A stretch of 64,000 bases of DNA from Sphaerotilus uruguayifluvii (GTDB lineage Bacteria; Pseudomonadota; Gammaproteobacteria; Burkholderiales; Burkholderiaceae_C). Within the stretch, counting starts at the first letter, position 1. The number at the start of each line of letters is the position of its first letter. The DNA lies in the NCBI RefSeq assembly GCF_013294065.1, contig NZ_JABSNM010000004.1, forward strand, positions 1 through 64,000. The letters are read 5' to 3'. Of this stretch, positions 30,519 through 39,337 are shown one piece after another. Both the position numbers and the translations under genes were made by a program. The notes beneath the pieces are model-generated. The model was not told where the DNA came from and searched no databases. It saw only the letters and a program-made list of their open reading frames with translations.

Positions 30519-33314
30519 TCAGAACCGCCAGTCCAGCCCGAGCTGCAGCGTGCGGCCCTGGCCGCTGGCGTAGCGCGGGTCGAAGCCGAGCATGTGCGCG
30601 CCGGTGCTGCGCAGCGTCAGCGGCGGGTCCCGGTCGAGCAGGTTCAGCACCGCCAGCGTCAGCGTCAGGTCGCGCCGCGGCTGCCAGCGACTGGTCCAGT
30701 CCAGCGTCCAGTGCGAGGCCACGCGGCGCTCGAGGCCGACGCATTCGAGCCCGTCGGCGCTGGTGACGCCGCATTCGGCCTCGGTGTGGATCATGTCGCG
30801 GTAGCCGCTGCGCCAGTTCACCCGCGCCTGGTGCGACCACCCGCCGCGGTCGAGCGCCAGCGACGCGGCGATCACATGGCGGAAGGCGACCCGGTCGTCG
30901 ATGCCGAAGCGGCCCAGGCTCGAGGCCCATTCGCCCTCGGTGCCCGGCACGGTGTAGCGCGAGCGCAGCAGCCAGGTGCCCTCGACCCGGCCGGTCAGCC
31001 GGCCCCAGGGCGAGGCCCCGCGCAGATGCGCGTGCCAGTCCAGCCCGCGCTGCTCGACCTGGCCGATGTTGACCGGCAGCAGCCGCAGGGCCAGCGACGA
31101 CGTGCCGCTCGAGGCCTGGGTGCGGGCGGCGTAGAGGCTGGCGTAGCGCACCGGGTCGGCGATGATCTGCTGCTCGCCGATCTCCTGCACCGCGTCGTGC
31201 ACCCGCACCGCCCACAGGTCCAGGCCGAGGCCGGCGTCCGGCGCCGCCCCGAGCTGCAGCCCCAGCGAGGCATGGGTCGAGCGCTCCGGCTTCAGGTCCG
31301 GATTGCCGCCCTTGAGCAGGCCGATCTGGTTGGTGCCGGGCCAGCACAGCGCGGCGTAGGGGTGCGACTCCAGGCCGTTGGCGGACGAGAACGGGCAGGC
31401 GTAGCTGCCGGCGCTCATGCCGTAGTCCTGCTCGGCGCGGGCGATCTGCAGCAGGTCCGGCGCGCGGAAACCCGTGCCGGCCGAGGCCCGCCACGCCAGC
31501 GCCGCCGAGGGCTGCCAGCGCCAGCCCAGCCGGCCGGTGGTCTGACGCGCCGACGTGCCGACCCGGGTGCCGGCGAGCCGATCGGCCACCGGGCCGACCT
31601 GGTCGAGCCGCACCGAGGCATCGACGCGCACGGCCGGCGTCAGCGGCAGGCGCAGCTCGCCGCGGGCCGCCGCGCTGTCGCGGCTCAGCTCGGCCGGGGT
31701 CTGCACCTCGCCGGACAGCAGCGCCCCGCCGCGCGCGATGTCCGACAGCGTGCGGCTCCAGCCGCTGCGGCGCCACTCGGCGCCGACGGCCAGCTCGGCC
31801 GCGCCGCCGGGCAGCTCGGCCAGCGTCGTCGTCGCGCCGGTCTCCAGGCCGGCGATGCGGCTGCGCGCGGTGTCGTAGCGGCCGCGCCAGCCGGCGTCCG
31901 ACAGGGCCGACAGCCCGGCCGCGCCGCCGGGGCCGGTCGCGAACGGATCGATCCGGCCGTCGGCCAGCGCCGACTGCAGCGGCGCCTCGAGCAGCCAGCC
32001 CGAACGCAGGTCCTGGCGCTGCTCGTGCGTCGACAGCAGCGCACGCGCCTGCAGCCGCCAGCCGCCGGCCTCGCCGTCGACGCCGGTGGCCAGATGCAGG
32101 CGGCGGTTGCGGTAGTCCACCTGGCGCGGGCCGGCCTGCTGCAGCCGCCAGTAGGCCAGCGCACCGCCGAAGCCCTCGATCTGCTCCGGCGTCAGCCAGC
32201 GCGACAGGCTCGCGAAGGCGGGCGAGCCCGCGTCGACGGCGACGTCGGCCGGATACGGCGCGACCGTCGCGCGCGTCAGCGTGTCGCTCCACAGCGCGGT
32301 GCCGCGCAGCGCCCAGCCGGGCGCGTCGAGCCGATGCGCGCCGTCGAGCACCAGGCTGGCGCGCTGCGTCTGCGGCGCCACGTCGACCGCCGCCGCGTAG
32401 TCGTGATAGCAGAGCCCGCCGACCTCGAGCGCCGCGGCGCCGCAGCCCGCCCCCGCCTGCACGCCCGGGTTCAGCCAGACGGTCTGCGTCTGGCCGGCGG
32501 CGTCGGTGTAGTCGACCGCCGCGTTGGCCGGCGCGCTGCGCAGCGAGCCGTTGAAGAACAGCAGGTCGCGCCCCTGCGCGTCGCGCAGGCGGATCAGGCC
32601 GGTCGAGGCGAAGGCCCGCTGCGAGGCGCGGATCGCCTGCGTGCGCGCCAGCTCCAGCGTCCATGACAGGCTGGCGCCGTCGCGCAGCTCGTCGCCCAGG
32701 CCTTGCGACAGCGCGACGCTCCAGCCGCGGCCGCCGGCGTGCTCGGGCCGGATCGCGCGGGCCGAGAGCTGCACCGGCTGCTCGCCGCGGCGCAGGATCA
32801 GGTTGACCACGCCGCCGATCGCGTCGGCGCCATACAGCGCCGCAGCACCGTCGCCGAGGATCTCGACGCGCTCGAGCGCCGCCAGCGGCAGCGTGCCCAG
32901 ATCGACCAGGGAGCCGGAATCGGCCGGCGCCAGGCGCTGGCCGTCGAGCAGCACCAGCGTGTAGCGCGCGCCCAGCCCGTGGATCGACGCGGCGGTGACG
33001 CCGTTGCCATCGTTGCCGACGCTGTCGGACAGCGCCTGCATGCCCTGCATCATCGGCAGCCGCTCGAGCAGCTCGGCCAGCGTCGTGGCCCCGCTGCGCT
33101 CGATCTCGGCGCGGATCAGCACCCGCAGCGGCGCGCTGCCCTCGCCGTCGCGCTGCGGCAGGCGGCTGCCGGTCACCTCGACGCGCTCCAGCACCTCCGC
33201 GGCGCGGACCGGCAGCGCCGGCGACAGCGCCAGCACCGCCGCGGCGGCCATCAGCGCGTGCCGCGCCGGCTCCTTATGCGCACCGTTCTTCGTGCGCAGG
33301 CTCGTGTCGTTCAT
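30519..33314 (-). CDS. TonB-dependent outer-membrane receptor
   Basis: 931 aa. A signal peptide ends near VRAAE (about residue 39). The plug domain has VTGSRLPQRDGEGSAP, TTLAELLERLPMM, HGLGARYTLVLLDGQRLAP and GDGAAALYGADAIGGVVNLILRR; the rest is the 22-strand barrel ending in Phe (LDWRF), needed for BAM insertion. The substrate is not readable; the 'GSRxP...ALYGxDAIGGVVN' style is frequent in receptors for siderophores, cobalamin and glycans. Directly upstream of its own ExbB-ExbD-ExbD-TonB set. No Fur box is apparent, which argues mildly against iron. Confidence 0.92.
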   Translation of the reverse strand: MNDTSLRTKNGAHKEPARHALMAAAAVLALSPALPVRAAEVLERVEVTGSRLPQRDGEGSAPLRVLIRAEIERSGATTLAELLERLPMMQGMQALSDSVGNDGNGVTAASIHGLGARYTLVLLDGQRLAPADSGSLVDLGTLPLAALERVEILGDGAAALYGADAIGGVVNLILRRGEQPVQLSARAIRPEHAGGRGWSVALSQGLGDELRDGASLSWTLELARTQAIRASQRAFASTGLIRLRDAQGRDLLFFNGSLRSAPANAAVDYTDAAGQTQTVWLNPGVQAGAGCGAAALEVGGLCYHDYAAAVDVAPQTQRASLVLDGAHRLDAPGWALRGTALWSDTLTRATVAPYPADVAVDAGSPAFASLSRWLTPEQIEGFGGALAYWRLQQAGPRQVDYRNRRLHLATGVDGEAGGWRLQARALLSTHEQRQDLRSGWLLEAPLQSALADGRIDPFATGPGGAAGLSALSDAGWRGRYDTARSRIAGLETGATTTLAELPGGAAELAVGAEWRRSGWSRTLSDIARGGALLSGEVQTPAELSRDSAAARGELRLPLTPAVRVDASVRLDQVGPVADRLAGTRVGTSARQTTGRLGWRWQPSAALAWRASAGTGFRAPDLLQIARAEQDYGMSAGSYACPFSSANGLESHPYAALCWPGTNQIGLLKGGNPDLKPERSTHASLGLQLGAAPDAGLGLDLWAVRVHDAVQEIGEQQIIADPVRYASLYAARTQASSGTSSLALRLLPVNIGQVEQRGLDWHAHLRGASPWGRLTGRVEGTWLLRSRYTVPGTEGEWASSLGRFGIDDRVAFRHVIAASLALDRGGWSHQARVNWRSGYRDMIHTEAECGVTSADGLECVGLERRVASHWTLDWTSRWQPRRDLTLTLAVLNLLDRDPPLTLRSTGAHMLGFDPRYASGQGRTLQLGLDWRF

Positions 33315-33324
33315 GACATGTCAT
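33313..33324. promoter_or_regulatory. 12-bp palindrome at the receptor start
   Basis: ATGACATGTCAT is a perfect palindrome that begins inside the receptor's start codon region. An AT-rich stretch (33345-33378) lies upstream and probably holds the promoter. The site could be an operator or chance. Confidence 0.3.
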
Positions 33325-33387
33325 CTGTATTCCCCAGCATGACAAATCTTAACGAAACGATAGCAATAAACTATTGAAAGTGAATAA

Positions 33388-34665
33388 TCACGCCAGACGC
33401 CGCGCGATCTCAGCCACCAGCGCGCGCGCCAGCGTCTGCTTGTCGCAGGCGCGGCCGTCCTCAGGCAGCGGGCGGCTGTGCTCGGCGTCGACCAGCAGCA
33501 GCGCGTTGTCGTCGCGGCCGAAGGTGGCCGGCCCGAGGTTGCCGACGATCAGCGGCACGCCCTTGCGCGCGAGCTTCTCGCGGGCGTGCTGCTCGAGCTT
33601 CTCGCTCTCGGCGGCGAAGCCGACGCAGAACGGGCGCTGCGCCGCCGGCAGGCGCGCCACCGCGGCCAGGATGTCGGGGTTCTCGGCCAGCTCGAAGCTC
33701 GGCGCGACCTTCTTGCCGTCCTTCTTGATCTTGTGCTCGGACAGCGAAGCCGGGCGCCAGTCGGCCACCGCGGCGGTGGCGACGAAGAGGTCGTGCAGCG
33801 GCGCGCGCGGCATCACCGCATCGAGCATCTGCTGGGCCGAGCGCACGTCGACGCGGGTCACGCCGCGCGGCGTGGGCAGGTGCACCGGGCCGGCCACCAG
33901 CGTCACGTCGGCGCCGGCTTCGCGGGCGGCGCGCGCGATCGCGAAGCCCATCTTGCCGCTGGACAGATTGGTGATGCCGCGCACCGGGTCGATGGCCTCG
34001 AAGGTGGGGCCGGCGGTGATCAGCAGGCGCCGACCGGCCAGCGGCTTCGGCGACAGCGCAGCCACCAGTTCCTCGACGATCGCCTCGGGCTCGATCATGC
34101 GACCGTCGCCGATCTCGCCGCAGGCCTGCGCGCCGACGTCGACGCCCAGCACCAGCGCGCCGTCGGCGGCGATCTGGCGCAGGTTGCGCTGCGTGGCCGG
34201 ATGCGCCCACATCTCGCGGTTCATCGCGGGCGCGACGATCAGCGGCACCGGACGCGCGTCCGCCGCGCCGCTGGCCAGCGGGCGCGCCAGGCAGGCGAGA
34301 CTCAGCAGGTCCTCGGCACGGCCCTGGGCCAGGCGGGCGATGAAGTCGGCGCTGGCCGGCGCGATCAGCACCGCGTCGGCGCCGCGGGTCAGGTTGATGT
34401 GCGGCATGCCGTTGGGCTCGCGCGCATCCCAGGTCTCCAGCGCGACCGGGTGGCCGGAGAGCGCCTGCATCGTCTCGGCCGTCATGAAACGCAGCGCCCC
34501 GGCGGTCATCGCGACCCGCACCTCGGCGCCGGCCTTGACCAGCAGGCGCGCGAGCTCCGCGCTCTTGTAGCAGGCGATGCCGCCGCTCAGGCCGAGCACG
34601 ATGCGGCGGCCGGCGAGATCGGGACGGGCGGACGGGGCGGTGGGCACGAGCGTGGATTCGGTCAT
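33388..34665 (-). CDS. coaBC: Bifunctional phosphopantothenoylcysteine decarboxylase / phosphopantothenate-cysteine ligase
   Basis: 425 aa. The N-terminal CoaC flavoprotein half has [34 protein letters not shown] and the active-site segment [17 protein letters not shown]. The C-terminal CoaB half begins [27 protein letters not shown] and includes [14 protein letters not shown] and NPDILA. It carries out two successive steps of coenzyme A synthesis. The ATG at 34665 is 48 bp from the divergent receptor gene. Size and motifs are normal, and as a housekeeping gene it fits the 70% GC background. Confidence 0.96.
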   Translation of the reverse strand: MTESTLVPTAPSARPDLAGRRIVLGLSGGIACYKSAELARLLVKAGAEVRVAMTAGALRFMTAETMQALSGHPVALETWDAREPNGMPHINLTRGADAVLIAPASADFIARLAQGRAEDLLSLACLARPLASGAADARPVPLIVAPAMNREMWAHPATQRNLRQIAADGALVLGVDVGAQACGEIGDGRMIEPEAIVEELVAALSPKPLAGRRLLITAGPTFEAIDPVRGITNLSSGKMGFAIARAAREAGADVTLVAGPVHLPTPRGVTRVDVRSAQQMLDAVMPRAPLHDLFVATAAVADWRPASLSEHKIKKDGKKVAPSFELAENPDILAAVARLPAAQRPFCVGFAAESEKLEQHAREKLARKGVPLIVGNLGPATFGRDDNALLLVDAEHSRPLPEDGRACDKQTLARALVAEIARRLA

Positions 34666-34713
34666 GGGCCGGGAGTCTATACGGGTGAGCAACGCGACAG
34701 ACAATGGCTCGCC

Positions 34714-36993
34714 ATGTCCAGAAACACTACCCCCACCCGTAGAAACCTCCGTCCCGTGCGCCAGGCGGCGCGACTGCTGCTGCCGGTGCTGGCCGCACCG
34801 GTGCTGGCGCAGGAAGCCCCGGCGCCGGCCGCGCCGCCCTCGCCGCCGCAGGCGACGCTGGAGCGGGTCGAGATCCGCGCCAGCCGGCCCGACGAAAGCC
34901 GCGAGCGCCGCCAGTCCACCGCCGCCAAGACCGTCATCGGCCGCGAGGAGCTCGACCGCAACGGCGACGCCACCGTGACCGAGGTGCTCAAGCGCCAGCC
35001 CGGCGTGACCCTCGACGGCCGCCCGGGGCGCGGCGGCAATCCGCGCCTGCGCGGCCTGGGCAGCGGCTACACGCAGATCCTGATCAACGGCGAGCGCATG
35101 CCGATGGGCATGAGCCTGGACGCGCTGACGCCCGAGCAGGTCGAGCGCATCGAGATCACCCGCGGCCCGACCGCCGAGACCGGAGCGCAGGCAGTGGCCG
35201 GCACCATCAACATCGTGCTGCGCGAGGACGTGCGCCAGCGCCTGAACGACGTGCATCTGCGCCTGGGCCGCGACGACGGCCGCTGGCAGAGCGACCTGAG
35301 CTGGACCCGCGCCGGCCAGATCGAGGACCTGAACTACAACCTGTCGATGCACCTGGGCGAGAGCCTGAGCGACGACAGCGTGCGCCTGCGCACCGTCGAG
35401 ACCGCGCAGGCCGACGGCGCGCTGCTGCGCGACCAGGACCGCCTCGACGAGGTGCACGGCCGGCGCCGCGCGCTGCATGCGGGCGGGCGGCTGCAGTGGA
35501 AGCTCGGCGCGGGCGAGAGCCTGGCGCTGATGCCCTTCGTGATCCTGTCGGAAAGCCGCAGCAGCACCCGGCGCACGCTCGTCACCCGCGCCGGCGACGC
35601 CGACTACGACCACGCCACCTCCGAGGGCAGCAGCCGCTTCTCGATGCTGCGGCTCAACGGCCAGTGGCAGACGCGGCTGGAGGGCGGCACGCGGCTGGAG
35701 CTGAAGGCCGGCACCACCGCCTCGCGCTCGGACGGCAGCGGCTGGCGCGACGAGTTCGACGGCACCGGCGCGCAGCTGCGCCGCATCGACGACGAACGCG
35801 ACGGCCTGGACCGCTGGCTCAGCACCGGCGGCAAGCTCTCGCGCGCGCTGGTCGACGGGCAGCACCAGCTCTCGCTCGGCTGGGAAATTGAACAGGGCCG
35901 TCGCGACGAGACGCGCACGCAGCGCCAGACCGCCGCCGACGGCAGCGTCACCTCGCTCGACGGCGACTTCGGCGACGCGCTGCAGGCGCACAGCCGCCGC
36001 GGCGCGCTGTGGATCCAGGACGAGTGGACGCCCGCGCCGCAGTGGTCGATCCAGGCCGGCCTGCGCCACGAGCGCATCGACAGCCGCGGCAGCACCGGCG
36101 GCACCGGCACCGAGGCGATCAACCGCAGCCGCGTGACCTCGCCGATGCTGCACGCGGTGCACCGCCTCGACGAGGACGGCCGCCAGCTGCTGCGCGCCGG
36201 GCTGACGCGCAGCTACAAGGCGCCGACGCTGGCCCAGCTCATCGCCAGCGGCACGCGCGCCAGCGGCACCAACCTCGAGACCAACCCCGACCGCGGCGGC
36301 AACCCCGACCTGCGCCCCGAGCTGGCCACCGGGCTCGATCTGGCCTGGGAGCGGCATCTGGCGCAGGGCGGCGTGTTCAGCGTCGGCGCCTTCACCCGCC
36401 GCATCGAGGATCTGATCCGCAACCGCATCGCGCAGGAGAACGTCGGCGGCGAGACGCGCTGGGTGTCGCGCCCGCAGAACATCGGCCGCGCCCGCACCAC
36501 CGGCTTGGAGCTGGAGGCCAAGGGCCGCGCCGCCGAGCTGGCCGCCCTCCTCGGCCCGCGCGCCGAGGACGCCCCGCCCCTGCCCGCCGTCGACCTGCGC
36601 GCCAACCTCAGCGTCTACCGCTCGCGGGTGGAATCGCTCTCCGGCCCCGACAACCGCCTCGACAGCCAGCCCGGCTGGAGCGCCGGCGCCGGCGCCGACT
36701 GGCGGGTGCGCGGCCTGCCACTGACGCTGGGCGCGAGCGTGAGCTTCACGCCCGGCTACGCGGTGCAGCTCGACACCAGCCGCACCGCCACCGTCGACAC
36801 CCGCCAGGTCATCGACGCCTACGCGCTGTGGACCTTCGCGCCGGACCTGAAGCTGCGCGTCTCCGCCAGCAACCTCGCAGCCCGCGACAGCGTCTCGACC
36901 ACCACGGTGGACGGCGCCACCACCCGCCAGACCGCGACCACCTGGGGCCGCAGCAGCACGGCGTGGGCGGTGAGGCTGGAGATGAAGTTGTGA
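34714..36993 (+). CDS. TonB-dependent receptor (second)
   Basis: 759 aa. A short signal peptide ends at VLAQEA (about residue 33). Plug motifs are VTEVLKRQPGVTLDGRPGRGGNPRLRGLG, YTQILINGERMPMGMSLDALTPEQVERIEITRGPTAETGAQAVAGTINIVLRE. The barrel contains many Arg/Glu-rich strands and GTRASGTNLETNPDRGGNPDLRPELATG. It ends MKL and not with an aromatic residue, which is less usual. The substrate is unknown; no uptake genes adjoin. It diverges from coaBC and precedes the restriction-modification island, which begins 84 bp downstream. Confidence 0.9.
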   Translation: MSRNTTPTRRNLRPVRQAARLLLPVLAAPVLAQEAPAPAAPPSPPQATLERVEIRASRPDESRERRQSTAAKTVIGREELDRNGDATVTEVLKRQPGVTLDGRPGRGGNPRLRGLGSGYTQILINGERMPMGMSLDALTPEQVERIEITRGPTAETGAQAVAGTINIVLREDVRQRLNDVHLRLGRDDGRWQSDLSWTRAGQIEDLNYNLSMHLGESLSDDSVRLRTVETAQADGALLRDQDRLDEVHGRRRALHAGGRLQWKLGAGESLALMPFVILSESRSSTRRTLVTRAGDADYDHATSEGSSRFSMLRLNGQWQTRLEGGTRLELKAGTTASRSDGSGWRDEFDGTGAQLRRIDDERDGLDRWLSTGGKLSRALVDGQHQLSLGWEIEQGRRDETRTQRQTAADGSVTSLDGDFGDALQAHSRRGALWIQDEWTPAPQWSIQAGLRHERIDSRGSTGGTGTEAINRSRVTSPMLHAVHRLDEDGRQLLRAGLTRSYKAPTLAQLIASGTRASGTNLETNPDRGGNPDLRPELATGLDLAWERHLAQGGVFSVGAFTRRIEDLIRNRIAQENVGGETRWVSRPQNIGRARTTGLELEAKGRAAELAALLGPRAEDAPPLPAVDLRANLSVYRSRVESLSGPDNRLDSQPGWSAGAGADWRVRGLPLTLGASVSFTPGYAVQLDTSRTATVDTRQVIDAYALWTFAPDLKLRVSASNLAARDSVSTTTVDGATTRQTATTWGRSSTAWAVRLEMKL

Positions 36994-37032
36994 GTTTTCG
37001 CTGATCGCCCGACCGCCAGCCGGGCGTCGCTG

Positions 37033-37060
37033 CTGACAAATTTCTCTTCGATCGAATACT
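37033..37060 (+). promoter_or_regulatory. Candidate promoter of the restriction-modification genes
   Basis: CTGACA, 16-bp spacer, AATACT gives a start near 37067, only 10 bases before the methyltransferase ATG. No Shine-Dalgarno sequence precedes that ATG, so the message may be nearly leaderless. The match is moderate. Confidence 0.35.
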
Positions 37061-37076
37061 GCCATAGAATAACTGA

Positions 37077-38051
37077 ATGAAAGAACATGTACCAGCCACA
37101 CCATCTACGCAGAAGCGTGCGACTCAGGGAGCACCCTCGGTCGAGGTGCGCCATGGAGATGCATTCGACCTTTTCGACGAACTGCCGAAAAGTTCGATCG
37201 ACTTGATCATCACGTCCCCCCCGTACTGGGGCCACCGCGACTACGGCTTGCCTCATAACTGGGATTTCTTCAACGACATTCCGACAGTTCGAGAAATTGG
37301 CCCTGTAAGTCCAGGCTATGAATGGTATCGACTCCACGGCGGACTGCTTGGCCTTGAGCCGTACCCCGAGTGGTTTGTACATCATCTGGCTGAGATTCTT
37401 GACAAGGGTAAACGTAGCCTCAAAGCGACTGGCAGCATGTGGATCAACATCGGTGACACATATTTCGCACGATGGGCGAGCATCCGTGAACAAGGGCGAC
37501 AAGGCCTTGGTTCAGAAGAACGTTACAGAAGAAAGACGCCGCTAGGCGGCATACGTGCAGAAAAAAATCTGTTGCTAATCCCTTCTCGCTTCGCTATTGC
37601 GATGCAAGAGCGCGGCTGGATTCTTCGCAACGATGTGATATGGCACAAACCGAATGCGGTACCACGCCCTGAAGCCGATCGGTTAAAAAATTCCCACGAG
37701 CACTTCTTTCACTTTGTCAAGAAGCCATCAGCGGGACGTGCCAGCTATTACTACGACCTAGAGCAAGCTGAGGCACGTGCCAGTGATGTGGTAACGGTTA
37801 ACGTAGCGCCCGGCGAAGCTGGCCACAGTGCGACATTCCCGCACGCCCTCATCGAGCCACGCATCCTGACATCGTCTCCACCAGGTGGCACAGTGCTGGA
37901 TCCGTTTTCAGGTACAGGTCGAGCGCTAGAGGTAGCGCTCGAACATGGAAGAAGTGCGCTGGGCTTTGATGCTCAAGCCACGTTCGTGCAACTACAAAAA
38001 ACCAAGCTCAATGGCAACCTCAAACAGCGGACGCGGGAACTACGTCAGTGA
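37077..38051 (+). CDS. DNA methyltransferase of a type II restriction-modification system (N4-cytosine type)
   Basis: 324 aa. TSPPYW (residues 46-51) is the catalytic motif IV of N4-cytosine methyltransferases and DPFSGTG (275-281) the AdoMet-binding motif I; catalytic-before-AdoMet order is the beta arrangement. GSMWINIGDTYF and RNDVIWHKPNAVPRP also fit. It should protect host sites against the endonuclease encoded immediately downstream, whose start lies 41 bp inside this gene in another frame. The local base composition (near 50% GC, AT-rich third positions) differs sharply from neighbours on both sides, indicating recent transfer. Modification of N6-adenine is less likely given the motif. 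Confidence 0.92.
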   Translation: MKEHVPATPSTQKRATQGAPSVEVRHGDAFDLFDELPKSSIDLIITSPPYWGHRDYGLPHNWDFFNDIPTVREIGPVSPGYEWYRLHGGLLGLEPYPEWFVHHLAEILDKGKRSLKATGSMWINIGDTYFARWASIREQGRQGLGSEERYRRKTPLGGIRAEKNLLLIPSRFAIAMQERGWILRNDVIWHKPNAVPRPEADRLKNSHEHFFHFVKKPSAGRASYYYDLEQAEARASDVVTVNVAPGEAGHSATFPHALIEPRILTSSPPGGTVLDPFSGTGRALEVALEHGRSALGFDAQATFVQLQKTKLNGNLKQRTRELRQ

Positions 38052-39174
38052 GTGGTTCGGGCAGCGCATACACCCTGAAGTAAGGCTCGACTACACCGCA
38101 ATATCCGGCACCAATGCAGGAAAATGCCCTTTTCTTTCAGAGGTATTACACCACCAGACGAACTGTGTCAAAAACGAAAACAGTAAAGGCGTTTGCACTA
38201 TCAGCAGCTCGAGTAACGGTCATCGCCAAGATTGGCTGGTTTGCCCCTACCGTGTGATCAGCTCGTCGATCGTCACTCGAGGCTGTCAGTTAATCTTCGG
38301 ATTGACTGAACCGGTCGAGCCTGTTCCTGTTCCAATTCTCAATACAGGCGAAGAACTCGCACGATTTATCGAGACGGTGAACGCCCGCGGCGCGGGCTAC
38401 GTATTTTTCCAAGACAAACTTGGCGGCGAGATCTCGGTGATAGGTACGAACCGATCGCCGGAAATGAGTTTTGATATCACAATCGTCGAGATCAAACCAG
38501 ACGGTACCGGTGGCTTCATGGTGTCACGCTATGGAATCCTTGAATTGCAGACCATGGATTACCACGGCACTTATAAGCATGCTGTGTCAAACCTGCGCGA
38601 CGCGCTGCGCTTGCATGAAGACACCTTCGCTGCAGCGCTGAGGAAAAACCTAGGCCGGTGGTCCGGCCAAGACGTTGAAGGGCCGAACATCGCTAATGTC
38701 TTCAAACGAACATTTTATCAAATGCTGTTGAAGTTCCGGCTGGCTGGCGAGGGCTCTGCCGCAGCAGGCACAGTGCTCGCAATCCCACAGTCGGTGTGGG
38801 ATTCTTGGCAACCGTTTCTTGGTGCGCCTGAACTCGAAGACGAAGCACCAGGCATCAAGCGGCTATGTGTAGCAGCGGATGCTCCTCCCGAACCTCAGCT
38901 AAATGCATACATCTGCGTATTCGACCTCGACTCCGCCAGCGACTGTGCAGTATCGCCAGTCACCATCAAACACTTCATTCGCATGTCACCAGAGAGGCTG
39001 GCGCACCACGCCTTCACCGAGGTGCCTGCACACATCCTTCACGCAATACAGACCGAGGAATCAGTACTGGCCACGATCAAGCAGCGCTTAGGTCAGTGGT
39101 GGCCTATATTTCAAACTCGCAGTCCTAGATCACGTCGGAGAACAGCCACAACACCCAGCAATCCTACAGATTAA
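38011..39174 (+). CDS. NotI-family type II restriction endonuclease
   Basis: 387 aa from ATG 38011, close to NotI (383 aa). The start was chosen because GNYVSEWFGQRIHPEV just after it matches the NotI N-terminus. Four cysteines (Cys39 CPFL, Cys52 CVK, Cys62 CTI, Cys78 WLVCP) reproduce the NotI iron-binding Cys4 site. FQDKLGGEISV, SPEMSFDITIVEI (Asp155) and GILELQTMDYHGTYKHAV (Glu178, Gln180) give the nuclease core with the ExQ variant of the PD-(D/E)xK motif; VEGPNIANVFKRTFYQM and AIPQSVWDSW follow. NotI cuts GCGGCCGC and its relative EagI CGGCCG; the specificity here is probably GC-only and similar, but unproven. Overlaps the methyltransferase by 41 bp, sharing its atypical composition. Confidence 0.92.
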   Translation: MATSNSGRGNYVSEWFGQRIHPEVRLDYTAISGTNAGKCPFLSEVLHHQTNCVKNENSKGVCTISSSSNGHRQDWLVCPYRVISSSIVTRGCQLIFGLTEPVEPVPVPILNTGEELARFIETVNARGAGYVFFQDKLGGEISVIGTNRSPEMSFDITIVEIKPDGTGGFMVSRYGILELQTMDYHGTYKHAVSNLRDALRLHEDTFAAALRKNLGRWSGQDVEGPNIANVFKRTFYQMLLKFRLAGEGSAAAGTVLAIPQSVWDSWQPFLGAPELEDEAPGIKRLCVAADAPPEPQLNAYICVFDLDSASDCAVSPVTIKHFIRMSPERLAHHAFTEVPAHILHAIQTEESVLATIKQRLGQWWPIFQTRSPRSRRRTATTPSNPTD

Positions 39175-39337
39175 ATCATCCGGCAACCCGAAAATGATAT
39201 TTTCATCAACCCAGCGACGGTCGCGATGGTGACATGCGAGAACGCCAAGCGACCTCGTCAGGTCTCTGAGACCGGTCCTTGATGCCGGTGTGCCCCGCCG
39301 GTCCGGCGGCGGCCCGGCATCATCGACAATCACGCCC

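Noticed and set aside
33315-33387. Fur box upstream of the TonB-dependent receptor
   Set aside because: The AT-rich stretch has no GATAATGATAATC-like repeats; it looks like an ordinary promoter region.
38865-39128. Small overlapping frames inside the endonuclease gene (38865-39128, 38903-39091)
   Set aside because: No ribosome site and they lie wholly within the well-supported NotI-like frame.
36994-39337. The low-GC segment as a prophage or integrative element
   Set aside because: No integrase, transposase, tRNA or direct-repeat ends are visible; only the two restriction-modification genes are present.
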